Shown in pieces: positions 1-8,005 of a stretch of 20,283 bases of DNA; position 1 is the stretch's first letter; each line of letters starts with the position of its first letter. The position numbers were made by a program, and so were the translations under genes. Under the pieces are notes generated by a model, which had not been told where the DNA came from, did not search any database, and saw only the letters and a list, made by a program, of their open reading frames with translations. The stretch comes from an uncultured Lachnospiraceae bacterium (GTDB lineage Bacteria; Bacillota; Clostridia; Lachnospirales; Lachnospiraceae): assembly GCA_902783735.1 (NCBI GenBank), contig CACZSE010000211.1, forward strand, positions 1 through 20,283, given 5' to 3'.

Positions 1-557
1 CCGCTCTTTCTGGCTCTTTCCAAAACCTTGGCATGTTCACCCTTTTTCCCTCTGACTACAGGTGCCATTACCATAAATTTTGTACCTTCGGGGTATTTCA
101 TGATAATATCCACTATCTGATCGACCGATTGTCTTTCTATTTTTTTACCGCAGTTCGGGCAATGCGGGATCCCCACTCTGGCAAACAGCAATCTGAAATG
201 ATCGTAAATCTCCGTGACTGTTCCGACTGTTGATCGTGGATTTCTGTTGGTAGATTTCTGGTCGATGGAAATAGCCGGAGAAAGTCCCTCTATCATGTCT
301 ACCTGAGGCTTTTCCATCTGTCCGAGAAACTGTCTTGCATATGATGATATCGACTCCATATACCTGCGCTGTCCCTCAGCATATATGGTATCAAATGCAA
401 GTGACGATTTACCGGAACCTGACAAACCCGTGAGTACCACAAATTTGTCTCTCGGTATATTTACGTTGATATTTTTCAGATTATGTTCTCTGGCACCTCT
501 GATGCGGATATATTCTTTGGCTGATATCCGGGTTGGTGTCGTCTTTTCACTGCTCAT
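1..557 (-). CDS. uvrA: UvrA, excinuclease ABC subunit A (partial, N-terminal 185 residues)
   Basis: UvrA is the ATPase that finds helix-distorting DNA lesions and loads UvrB in nucleotide excision repair. Only the N-terminus is present; the gene continues beyond the left edge of the window. I translated it by hand from ATG at 557-555, preceded by an AGGAG site at a 7-nt spacing. Visible features are GAREHNLKN (residues about 21-29), Walker [10 protein letters not shown] (44-52), the stretch [19 protein letters not shown] (60-78), [13 protein letters not shown] (90-102), NPRSTVGT (106-113), and the first CPNC pair (133-136) of the zinc-binding insertion. All match UvrA closely. The start lies 17 nt after the uvrB stop, so the two genes form an operon and uvrA should share the SOS promoter upstream of uvrB. 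No frameshift is seen in the part present. Confidence 0.97.
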   Translation of the reverse strand, partial: MSSEKTTPTRISAKEYIRIRGAREHNLKNINVNIPRDKFVVLTGLSGSGKSSLAFDTIYAEGQRRYMESISSYARQFLGQMEKPQVDMIEGLSPAISIDQKSTNRNPRSTVGTVTEIYDHFRLLFARVGIPHCPNCGKKIERQSVDQIVDIIMKYPEGTKFMVMAPVVRGKKGEHAKVLERARKS

Positions 558-574
558 ATATATGCTCCTGTTTT

Positions 575-2548
575 CTATTGCAAATGCTTTTTCAGTTCGG
601 TCATTCTGTCTCTGAGCTCGGCTGCAGTCTCAAAATCGAGTTCCGCAGCTGCTTTTCTCATCTGTTTCTCGATCTTGGCAATAAGCTTTTTAAGCTCGTC
701 CTCGCTCATAGACTCGGGATCCTTATCAAAACGCATCTGCTCCTGCTCGATCTCCTTGGTAATGCTTATGAGATCTCTTACTGCTTTTTGTATGGTCTGA
801 GGCGTGATACCATGCTCTTCGTTGTATTGCATCTGTATCGCACGTCTTCTGTCGGTTTCTTCTATGGCGTATTTCATGGAATCGGTCATGGTATCGGCAT
901 ACATTATAACGTGACCTTCACTGTTTCTCGCCGCCCTTCCTATTGTCTGAATGAGCGAGGTCTGCGATCTTAAAAAGCCTTCCTTGTCGGCATCAAGAAT
1001 GGCAACGAGAGTTATCTCCGGTATGTCCAGACCTTCTCTTAACAGATTGATACCTACAAGGACATCAAATACATCCAGCCTCATATCACGAATGATCTGC
1101 GCTCTTTCCAAAGTGTCAACATCCGAGTGCATATATTTAACCCTTACGCCCACATCCTTCAGATAATCGGTAAGATCTTCCGCCATGCGTTTTGTAAGTG
1201 TTGTTACCAAAACCTTGTGATGGTTCTTTGTCTCTTTTTTTATCTCTCCCAGAAGATCGTCTATCTGACCTTCTACCGGACGTACACTTACCTGCGGATC
1301 CAACAGTCCGGTAGGGCGGATGACCTGCTGGGCTCTTAACAGTTCATGTTCTTCTTCGTATGTGCCGGGAGTGGCCGATACGAAAAGCATCTGATCGATC
1401 TTATTTTCAAATTCACCGAAATTGAGCGGTCTGTTATCCAGTGCCGAAGGCAGTCTGAATCCGTATTCTACCAGTACTCTCTTTCGCGATCTGTCACCGG
1501 CGTACATGCCTCCCACCTGAGGGATCGTCATGTGTGATTCATCGACTATAATGAGAAAATCATCGTCAAAATAGTCCATCAGGCACAAGGGCGTTGCTCC
1601 GGGCGGAAGATTATTTAAAGGCGCGGAGTAGTTCTCTATTCCTGAACAGAACCCGGTCTCACGAAGCATCTCGAGATCATAATTTGTTCTCTCGGCTATC
1701 CGTTGGGCCTCTATGAGTTTATCTTCCGATTTGAAAAACCTGATACGCTCCTTAAGTTCTTCTTCTATCCTGTCACAGCCCGCCAGGATCTTCTCCATGG
1801 GAATGACATAGTGAGATGCCGGAAATATGGCAACATGATCAAGTGTGGATCTCATCTTACCGGTAAGGGGATCCACCAGGGCTATCCTGTCGATCTCATC
1901 ACCGAAAAATTCAACACGGATAAGATCGTCTCCTCCCTGAGCCGGATAGATCTCCAAAAGATCGCCTCGTACTCTGAAGCTTGCTCTTTCCACATCCAGG
2001 TCGTTTCTCACATACTGTATGGCTATAAGCTCGCGTATGACATCATCACGTTCCTTGGTCATGCCCGGACGTAACGATACTATCATCTCATGATATTCAT
2101 CCGGACTTCCCAAACCGTATATACAGCTTACCGATGCGACAACTATCACGTCTCTTCTCTCTGAAAGAGAAGCGGTTGCCGAAAGTCTGAGCTTTTCTAT
2201 CTCATCGTTTATGGATGAATCCTTGGCAATATAAGTATCCGATGACGGTACGTATGCTTCCGGCTGATAATAATCGTAATAGGACACAAAATACTCCACC
2301 GCATTCTCGGGGAAGAATTCTTTCATCTCGCCGTACAGCTGCCCTGCAAGGGTTTTATTATGCGATATGATAAGTGTCGGCTTATTGAGCGCAGCTATGA
2401 CATTGGCCATGGTGAAAGTCTTACCGGAACCGGTAACACCGAGCAGGGTCTCAAACTGGTTGCCTGCTTTAAAACCCTCTACAAGTTCTTTTATGGCCTG
2501 AGGCTGATCGCCGGTAGGTTTATACTCGGAATGTAACTTAAAATCCAT
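575..2548 (-). CDS. uvrB: UvrB, excinuclease ABC subunit B
   Basis: UvrB is the damage-verifying helicase-like subunit of nucleotide excision repair. It receives DNA from UvrA and recruits UvrC for incision. The 657 residues are full length for the family. In order: Walker A GVTGSGKT (residues 37-44), the beta-hairpin [12 protein letters not shown] (90-101) that inserts between DNA strands, helicase motif II DESH (336-339), SATP (391-394), the C-terminal helicase motifs [11 protein letters not shown] (501-511) and QTIGRAARN (534-542), and a UVR domain (about 618-653) for UvrA/UvrC contact. The ATG at 2548 follows AAGGATG at a suitable spacing. The gene has its own promoter with a LexA box about 80 bp upstream and leads directly into uvrA. 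All catalytic motifs appear intact. Confidence 0.98.
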   Translation of the reverse strand: MDFKLHSEYKPTGDQPQAIKELVEGFKAGNQFETLLGVTGSGKTFTMANVIAALNKPTLIISHNKTLAGQLYGEMKEFFPENAVEYFVSYYDYYQPEAYVPSSDTYIAKDSSINDEIEKLRLSATASLSERRDVIVVASVSCIYGLGSPDEYHEMIVSLRPGMTKERDDVIRELIAIQYVRNDLDVERASFRVRGDLLEIYPAQGGDDLIRVEFFGDEIDRIALVDPLTGKMRSTLDHVAIFPASHYVIPMEKILAGCDRIEEELKERIRFFKSEDKLIEAQRIAERTNYDLEMLRETGFCSGIENYSAPLNNLPPGATPLCLMDYFDDDFLIIVDESHMTIPQVGGMYAGDRSRKRVLVEYGFRLPSALDNRPLNFGEFENKIDQMLFVSATPGTYEEEHELLRAQQVIRPTGLLDPQVSVRPVEGQIDDLLGEIKKETKNHHKVLVTTLTKRMAEDLTDYLKDVGVRVKYMHSDVDTLERAQIIRDMRLDVFDVLVGINLLREGLDIPEITLVAILDADKEGFLRSQTSLIQTIGRAARNSEGHVIMYADTMTDSMKYAIEETDRRRAIQMQYNEEHGITPQTIQKAVRDLISITKEIEQEQMRFDKDPESMSEDELKKLIAKIEKQMRKAAAELDFETAAELRDRMTELKKHLQ

Positions 2549-2588
2549 ATCATCATCCTTCGATCATTACAATCTACAACGCCCTCAC

Positions 2589-2617
2589 AGTATAACATTT
2601 TACATAGTGTCTGTCTA
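2589..2617 (-). promoter_or_regulatory. Sigma-A promoter of uvrB-uvrA
   Basis: On the minus strand, -35 TAGACA (2617-2612) and -10 TATACT (2594-2589) are separated by exactly 17 nt. The -10 has a TGT extension directly upstream (TGn extended -10). The predicted transcript would start near 2582, giving a leader of about 35 nt before the uvrB ATG. It lies immediately downstream of a LexA box. Confidence 0.75.
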
Positions 2618-2630
2618 TAATTTTATGAAC
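2613..2630. repeat. 18-bp direct repeat, copy A (uvrB side)
   Basis: GTCTATAATTTTATGAAC on the plus strand occurs here and again, identically and in the same orientation, at 7977-7994. The repeats bracket the LRR gene together with both its terminators. The repeat covers half of the LexA box plus most of the -35 hexamer. Weaker similarity continues on both sides: the other LexA half-site, and the -10 region at the same distance. Confidence 0.9.
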
Positions 2631-2638
2631 ACATGTTC
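2627..2638 (-). promoter_or_regulatory. LexA (SOS) box of uvrB-uvrA
   Basis: The minus strand reads CGAACATGTGTTCA, a near-exact match to the Bacillus/Clostridium LexA (DinR) operator core GAAC-N4-GTTC with the preferred leading C. It ends 9 nt upstream of the -35 hexamer of the uvrB promoter. uvrB and uvrA belong to the SOS regulon in many Firmicutes. Repression by LexA and induction by DNA damage is therefore a well-supported inference, although lexA itself is not in the window. Confidence 0.82.
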
Positions 2639-2639
2639 G

Positions 2640-2680
2640 TAAAAAGTAACGATCTGTGGTACCGGCTGTACCACAGATCG
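2640..2680 (-). terminator. Rho-independent terminator of the LRR protein gene
   Basis: A perfect 13-bp inverted repeat, CGATCTGTGGTAC (2650-2662) and GTACCACAGATCG (2668-2680), flanks a 5-nt loop. On the minus strand it is followed by TTACTTTTTACG. It starts about 15 nt after the LRR stop codon and separates that gene from the uvrB promoter. Confidence 0.85.
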
Positions 2681-2694
2681 CCGTCATTATCATA

Positions 2695-5600
2695 TTATTG
2701 TTTTGCTTTTTCTTCTACAACTACATTTATGGTCAGGGTCTTACCGTTGATCTTAGTCGTGATCTTCGCTTTTCCTTTTCCTTTTGCGTGCAGATATCCG
2801 CCATCGTTTACAAATGCTATATCTGCTTTTGAACATGTATAAAGCGGTGTCTGATATTTAGTATTAAGATCGAGCTTAATACTGTCACCCTCTTTAAGAG
2901 TAAGAGTTGCGGTTGTCCTTGTTTTATTGATCTTGCTCCATGTGCCCACTTCGGTTGCAGTGTTTATCATGGGATCATCCACATAGACTATAGTCTTAAA
3001 TGCTATCGGGTTTCCGGTCTTATAATAGTCATATTTACAGGTTACTACAGACATACCGGCTGATACAGCCTTTATCTTTCCACCTTTGACAGCTGCGGTC
3101 TTCTTATCGGTTCCCGTTACATGACCGTTTGAGCTTTCCCACACGGCAGAACCGTCATTTGCCTTAACACCATAGAATTTAAGCGATTTTGTCTTTCCGA
3201 CATTCAGATAAACGGTATTTGCAACAGGCTCGGATACATTTACCGTTACCTTCATTATTTTTCCGTTTACATCCTGTGTCTGTATGATCGTACTTCCCAC
3301 ACCTACAGCGATAAGCTTTCCGTTGGGATAAATACGTACCACATTATTCTGATAGTAAGCAGCCTTAGCGGGATTTTTGTTACCCTTACTGTCATAGGCT
3401 GTCATAGGTACCACATCTGCTCCTTTTATTTGCGTCCATACAAGGTTACTTGCCTTAAAGCCCTTTATGGTAGATTTAAGCGTTATTGTCTGTAAAGCCG
3501 TAAGGTCTACCGTGGCTTCTTCGCCTACTTTATTATCTACCTTCGCAATGTCTGCAACTTTTACCGTTCCGGTATATGCTTTTCCGTTTACGTAAGCAGT
3601 GATCTTTGTACTGCCCTTGGTATAGGCAGTCACAACACCATCAGCCACGTCAGCGATCTCGCTGTTTGAAGAATACCACGATACGCTGTAATGATCGGCA
3701 AGTACATCCCCTGCTCCAAAACCGGAAACCGTAAGAGTCAGCTTCTTTCCGGGTGTCAGCGTTTGCGTCTTTTTATATGCAGTTTTATCCGGATTTGCCA
3801 GGAACGGAGATACTACTTTTACATCGTATACATAGGTGCTCTCTTCAAGTGTCGCTCCGTCATATATCTTAACAACACCTGCACCGGTATCTTTCTTTGC
3901 GCTTATCTTATACTTTCCGCTTACAGATATGATCTTTTTATCCGTCGTCTTCCAGTCTATCTTAGTATTTGCCCTGTCACTGCCCGGCTCTAAAGCTTCA
4001 TATACGGAAGGAAGTGCATAGGTCTGGCCCTTTACCATGAATGCATCATAGAAATAAGTCCCGGTTTTCTCATCATAGCCTTTCAGTAATGCGTTGATAC
4101 CCGGTTCTCTGCCCGACTTCTGATCGGGAGTTATCTCAGGCTTAAGAACATATCCGGCAACAAGGATGAGGTCCTGATAAACGCCGGAATTCTTATCCCA
4201 AAGCGTTTCAGTATCTTTAATATACCATCCTATAAACTCCGCATTTTGAGGAATAGCCTTTATGATATCTTCATCTGCCGGGATAATGTCTGCTATATTG
4301 TCGCCTTCGCTTATCTTTTCCGTTTTGATAAGAGTTTCACCGATATAAAACGAAACTGTCGCGAACTTAGGAACAACTACCGGTGTAAAGCTGACGGTAA
4401 CATCCATGTCGCCCTTTGCGGTTGTCCATTTATAACCGACAGAGGCAGCCTCGCTGTTAACCTCAAATCCCGTATCCGTAACTTCTACACTGTATTCTTT
4501 GGCATCCAATACTTTTCCGTCGCTGTCTTTTATCACGACAGAACCGGCTTTGACACCGTCCTTATTGAATGCAGCATCATAAGACTTAATGTCTATGGTT
4601 CTTATGCCTGTGCTCCTGTCAACCGTGCCCTCAAGTGCAAGGATCTGCTTTCCGGGTCGGAAATTCTTAAGAGCTGTAAGCGCCGATATATCAATAGCGG
4701 CAAGAGCATTTTCGGAAACATAGATCTTTTCAAGCTTAGTATTGTTCTTAAGATCCAGAGATGTCAGTCGATTGCCTGTCATTTCAAGGATCGTAAGTTC
4801 TTTATTATTCGAAAGTGATACTTCACTTATAAGATTATCTTCCGCATTGAGTGTCTTAAGACTCCACAGTCTCTCAATACCGGTAAGGCTTTCGATGTCC
4901 CTCTGCGCAACATTCAATTCCTCGAGTGAGCGCTCTTCAGTGCGGGATATCTTTTCGTTTTTGTTTTTATCAAGGGCCGCAAAAAGCGGTGTTCTGAAAT
5001 TGCCGTCCGGATATACTTCCACAAGAAGCTCAGAATCCTTATCTAATCCGGCATTTGTCAGGGTTACAGCCACATTCATCTTACTTGTGGCACCGTTTCC
5101 GTAATGAACAGTGTATTTGTAAGTAAAGTCATCGGGAGTCTGATATGCCTTATCCCAGACAATTCCCTCTGTTTCCGCAATGGCTTCTTCTCCCTCAAGA
5201 AGATACTCGTCTGTTATATCCGATACATCGCCCTCATCATACTGACCTTTGTAGGTTTGCTTCAGGTTCAGGATCGCTTCATAGTATCTGTTAGACGTAA
5301 GTGTGCAAACGCCCTGCTGGTCTCCAAGTGTCAGATCATATATCTTCTTGTTTGAGCTAAGATCAAGAGCAAGGATCCTGTTATTGTCCAGGTTAAGCTT
5401 TTCAAGGGCCTTATTATCCGACAGATCTATGATCGATACCAGGTTAGATGAAAGATCAAAGTCTTTCAAAAGGGCAAGTGATGAAAGAGCGTTCTTTGTT
5501 CCATCATCTTCAATATCGAATGTATTAATGCTGTTATCGGAAACACTCAGTTTTTCAAGACTTGTCAAAAGCTCAAGACCTTTGACGTCCTTTATATCTC

Positions 5601-7734
5601 TTCCGGATATATCAAGCTCACTGATTCTCTCTATCTCTCTGAGTGTCAGTCTTGTATCGATATTTATATCGATCGCCTGTGCATATAACTCATTGTTAAA
5701 GTTCTTATCGGGGAATTCGTTACCGGCTTCATTGTAATTGACATTCCAGATGCCGATCTTAATATCCCATCCCATGACACGTGCAGCCGTTTCAGCTGTT
5801 GTTACAGGACCTTTTTCAACATACACGAGAGGAACATGATTGTAGGAACGTTCAAATTCGGTATCCGTTGTTCCAAAGGCAGTAACAGATGCGGGAACAA
5901 ACAGTATCTCCAGGTTATGACATTTTGCAAAGGCTCCCTTTGAAACGGTTGTCACTCCGTGGGGTATCTGTATTTCATTTAAAGAGATACATCCTGAAAA
6001 CGTATCTGCCGGTATCTTCTTTATCCTGTTTCCAAGATGAACACTTGTAAGTGAAGTACAGTCCTTAAAGACTCCTTCTCCAAGGATCTGTTCCGAAGTA
6101 TAAAGGTTATGAACCTCAAACTCTATTAACGTTAAAGCTGTACAACCGCTAAAAGCACCGTCATGGATCTTTTCTACATTTTTAGGAAAATATATTTGTC
6201 CCAGTGAGGCACATTTTGCAAATGCATTTGTCCTGACTTCGGTAACATTTGCGGGAATCGTTATGACTGTAAGTGAACTGCATCCCATAAAGGTCTCCGC
6301 TTTTATTACTTTGATACCTTCGGGAAGAACAACACCGTCAAGCTTCTTACAGCCAAAAAAGGCTTTCTCTCCGATACGTGTGATGTTAGGTGAAAGAGTG
6401 ATCTTTTTAAGTTCTTCACACATGCCAAAGGCACAATCGTCGATCACGGTCACACTTTCGGGAATCGTTATCTCCTCAACCCCACAGTATTTAAAGATCC
6501 CGTAGTTTTCATAAACGGGATTTCCTCCCGGTATTCTTGCAGTTCCTTCCTCAAATACGATCTTCTTGAGATTCGTTGTGTTTTGGAAAATCCTGTCGCC
6601 AAAGCTTTCGATGGTATTTGGCAGGAAAACTTCACAAAGCGACACACAGTCTATAAAAGCATCCGTCTGAAGTGATACAAGTCCCTTCGGTAAGATAGCT
6701 TTTTCAAGAACATCACAGCCACTGAATGCGCCTTGTTCTATAGTCTTAAGATTTGTCGGAAATGTGACTTTTACAAGACTGTCACAGTTCATAAAAGCGT
6801 CAACTCCGATGGTTTCCACGGTATCCGGAATAACTATTTCCTCTATTCCGCTCTCCGAGAAAAGACCCGCTGTCTTGTATATCCCCGATCTTGTAGTTCC
6901 CGGGAGTCTTGTTATTCCCTCTTCAAATACTACAGTTTTAAGGGATGAGCAGTTTCTGAAGGGAGCCAGATCGACATCTTCCAATCCTGCAGGTACAAAA
7001 ACCTTTGCCAATGATGTACAGTGGGCAAAAACCTGGTCCCCAAGTTTCTGTAATGTTACAGGCAGGATCGCTTCCTCAAGCTTTGAACAGTATCCAAAGG
7101 AATACTTTCCTGTTGTCTGTAATCCTTTATTAAAGACAACGCTCTCAAGTTTGGAGCATTCATAAAAAGCATAATCTTCTATTGCTACAAGTCCTGATGG
7201 CAGTGTTACGGATGTAATAGTGTCATTATCCTTAAATGCATTCTCTCCGATAACTGTTACAGGCACTCCGTTAGATTCATCCGGTATCACCACTTCCGGA
7301 TCAATACCTTTGTACTTTGTGATCTTGATCGTATTGTCAGCAGTTATCGTATAATCATATATAGCCGTATCGATCGTGGTATTGAGTCCTCCCTCGGTTA
7401 CCTTAACCTCAGGAGTGTCGATGAGTTCATCTTCATCGATATTCTCATCCTTTTCAATTAACTCTTCTTCAGGTGAGGGAGTCGTAAGCGAAACCTCTTC
7501 TTCGTCTGTTTTTTCAATTTCTTCTTCCTGAGTCTTTTCATCATCGGGTGTGATCACTTCCCGATCCGATTCCTCATCAAACTCAGTTAAAATGCTGCTT
7601 TGCGGCGTCCCCATCGCCGAAATCTCTGCAGTATTTGATCCGTTGTCCGCAGCAAATGACATGAGCGCTTCGGTATTGATACCGGTAGCGACCAGGATCA
7701 CGGATACTATACCTGCCAATAATCTTCTCTTCAT
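2695..7734 (-). CDS. Large secreted BspA-like leucine-rich repeat protein with bacterial Ig-like domains
   Basis: A 1679-residue exported protein of unknown partner. A signal peptide (residues about 1-29: KRR, hydrophobic core, cleavage near SFAA-DNG) leads into an acidic Glu/Asp-rich linker (about 50-108). BspA-type LRRs (LRR_5) occupy about 155-640, recognisable by repeated AF..C.SL..I.IP..V..I. Two modules follow (about 675-815 and 905-1030), each with an EF-hand-like loop and then internalin-style LRRs (loops at 689-700 and 922-933). An InlB-B-repeat-like segment (about 1124-1195) precedes several Big_2-type Ig-like domains (about 1310-1675). No LPXTG, C-terminal membrane helix or SLH domain is visible, so surface attachment is unexplained. 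The ATG at 7734 follows AAAGGAG. BspA-like proteins in other bacteria bind host or matrix proteins; that role here is inference. The gene is monocistronic, with its own promoter and terminator. Confidence 0.9.
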   Translation of the reverse strand: MKRRLLAGIVSVILVATGINTEALMSFAADNGSNTAEISAMGTPQSSILTEFDEESDREVITPDDEKTQEEEIEKTDEEEVSLTTPSPEEELIEKDENIDEDELIDTPEVKVTEGGLNTTIDTAIYDYTITADNTIKITKYKGIDPEVVIPDESNGVPVTVIGENAFKDNDTITSVTLPSGLVAIEDYAFYECSKLESVVFNKGLQTTGKYSFGYCSKLEEAILPVTLQKLGDQVFAHCTSLAKVFVPAGLEDVDLAPFRNCSSLKTVVFEEGITRLPGTTRSGIYKTAGLFSESGIEEIVIPDTVETIGVDAFMNCDSLVKVTFPTNLKTIEQGAFSGCDVLEKAILPKGLVSLQTDAFIDCVSLCEVFLPNTIESFGDRIFQNTTNLKKIVFEEGTARIPGGNPVYENYGIFKYCGVEEITIPESVTVIDDCAFGMCEELKKITLSPNITRIGEKAFFGCKKLDGVVLPEGIKVIKAETFMGCSSLTVITIPANVTEVRTNAFAKCASLGQIYFPKNVEKIHDGAFSGCTALTLIEFEVHNLYTSEQILGEGVFKDCTSLTSVHLGNRIKKIPADTFSGCISLNEIQIPHGVTTVSKGAFAKCHNLEILFVPASVTAFGTTDTEFERSYNHVPLVYVEKGPVTTAETAARVMGWDIKIGIWNVNYNEAGNEFPDKNFNNELYAQAIDINIDTRLTLREIERISELDISGRDIKDVKGLELLTSLEKLSVSDNSINTFDIEDDGTKNALSSLALLKDFDLSSNLVSIIDLSDNKALEKLNLDNNRILALDLSSNKKIYDLTLGDQQGVCTLTSNRYYEAILNLKQTYKGQYDEGDVSDITDEYLLEGEEAIAETEGIVWDKAYQTPDDFTYKYTVHYGNGATSKMNVAVTLTNAGLDKDSELLVEVYPDGNFRTPLFAALDKNKNEKISRTEERSLEELNVAQRDIESLTGIERLWSLKTLNAEDNLISEVSLSNNKELTILEMTGNRLTSLDLKNNTKLEKIYVSENALAAIDISALTALKNFRPGKQILALEGTVDRSTGIRTIDIKSYDAAFNKDGVKAGSVVIKDSDGKVLDAKEYSVEVTDTGFEVNSEAASVGYKWTTAKGDMDVTVSFTPVVVPKFATVSFYIGETLIKTEKISEGDNIADIIPADEDIIKAIPQNAEFIGWYIKDTETLWDKNSGVYQDLILVAGYVLKPEITPDQKSGREPGINALLKGYDEKTGTYFYDAFMVKGQTYALPSVYEALEPGSDRANTKIDWKTTDKKIISVSGKYKISAKKDTGAGVVKIYDGATLEESTYVYDVKVVSPFLANPDKTAYKKTQTLTPGKKLTLTVSGFGAGDVLADHYSVSWYSSNSEIADVADGVVTAYTKGSTKITAYVNGKAYTGTVKVADIAKVDNKVGEEATVDLTALQTITLKSTIKGFKASNLVWTQIKGADVVPMTAYDSKGNKNPAKAAYYQNNVVRIYPNGKLIAVGVGSTIIQTQDVNGKIMKVTVNVSEPVANTVYLNVGKTKSLKFYGVKANDGSAVWESSNGHVTGTDKKTAAVKGGKIKAVSAGMSVVTCKYDYYKTGNPIAFKTIVYVDDPMINTATEVGTWSKINKTRTTATLTLKEGDSIKLDLNTKYQTPLYTCSKADIAFVNDGGYLHAKGKGKAKITTKINGKTLTINVVVEEKAKQ

Positions 7735-7810
7735 AAAATATACTCCTTTGTCTGCATTTTACACATCGTCTCTTAAGGGTCAGGTCCCAAGAAGCCGTGT
7801 GCGCAATTGA

Positions 7811-7839
7811 ATTGTATCAAAGCGATCGGAAGATTTCAA
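7811..7839 (-). promoter_or_regulatory. Sigma-A promoter of the LRR protein gene
   Basis: On the minus strand, -35 TTGAAA (7839-7834) and -10 TACAAT (7816-7811) are 17 nt apart, with a TGA extension upstream of the -10. Predicted initiation is near 7804, giving a leader of about 70 nt. The leader contains an imperfect hairpin (CTTGGG...CCCTTAAG, about 7771-7790) and ends in the AAAGGAG ribosome site. Confidence 0.7.
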
Positions 7840-7930
7840 TCGCAAAGATCATTTTTATATTCCCCGTTAATATACCGGTCAACGATAGTTCAGGTTGTTT
7901 AAGTTTCCTGCCATAGTCCGATTTGGGTAA

Positions 7931-7972
7931 ATAAAAACGGTACACTGTCGTCAGTGTACCATTTTTATTTTA
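7931..7972. terminator. Bidirectional rho-independent terminator after the S41 peptidase gene
   Basis: A perfect 9-bp stem, GGTACACTG (7939-7947) and CAGTGTACC (7952-7960), has a 4-nt loop and is flanked by AAAAA on the left and TTTTT on the right. It therefore has a T-tract in either direction. On the minus strand it ends the ftsE-ftsX-M23-S41 operon. Its right arm overlaps the -10 hexamer of the duplicated SOS-type promoter (7953-7981). Confidence 0.85.
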
Positions 7973-7981
7973 CTGCGTCTA
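7953..7981 (-). promoter_or_regulatory. Possible second SOS-type promoter, diverged copy of the uvrB promoter
   Basis: On the minus strand, TAGACG (7981-7976) and TACACT (7958-7953) are separated by exactly 17 nt with a TGG extension. The layout and position relative to a LexA-type box are the same as at the uvrB promoter (TAGACA-17-TATACT). A start near 7946 would fall within the terminator hairpin loop. Such a transcript would carry only one arm of the stem, could escape termination and could read into the LRR gene. Activity is inference; this may be only a relic. Confidence 0.45.
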
Positions 7982-7994
7982 TAATTTTATGAAC
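7977..7994. repeat. 18-bp direct repeat, copy B (S41 peptidase side)
   Basis: Identical to 2613-2630 and in the same orientation, 5364 bp away. It lies just after the S41 peptidase stop codon and before the bidirectional terminator. An ungapped hand alignment of the surrounding 52 bp (2588-2639 against 7952-8003) gives about 37 matches, including both LexA half-sites and most of the -10 region. Confidence 0.9.
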
Positions 7995-8002
7995 GTTTGT
8001 TC
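7991..8002. promoter_or_regulatory. LexA-type box downstream of the S41 peptidase gene
   Basis: GAACGTTTGTTC fits the GAAC-N4-GTTC core of the Gram-positive LexA operator. It sits 9 nt upstream of a -35-like TAGACG, as the uvrB box does relative to its own -35. It lacks the favoured outer C/G, so binding is likely weaker than at 2627-2638. Function is unproven. Confidence 0.5.
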
Positions 8003-8005
8003 ATG

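Noticed and set aside
4246..4818. Plus-strand open frame of 190 codons inside the LRR gene, and similar plus-strand frames such as 6764-7165, 14487-15122 and 18677-19186
   Set aside because: Each lies antisense to a well-supported gene, lacks a proper ribosome site, and has composition typical of the complement of coding sequence.
5800..7300. Possible tandem DNA repeat or CRISPR-like array in the LRR region
   Set aside because: The periodicity is at the protein level (LRR consensus about every 23 residues), the DNA is diverged, and there are no identical repeats with unique spacers.
2613..7994. Insertion sequence or transposon with the 18-bp repeats as target-site duplication
   Set aside because: There is no transposase, integrase or terminal inverted repeat. 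An 18-bp duplication with extended diverged homology fits promoter duplication or recombination better than a simple IS insertion.
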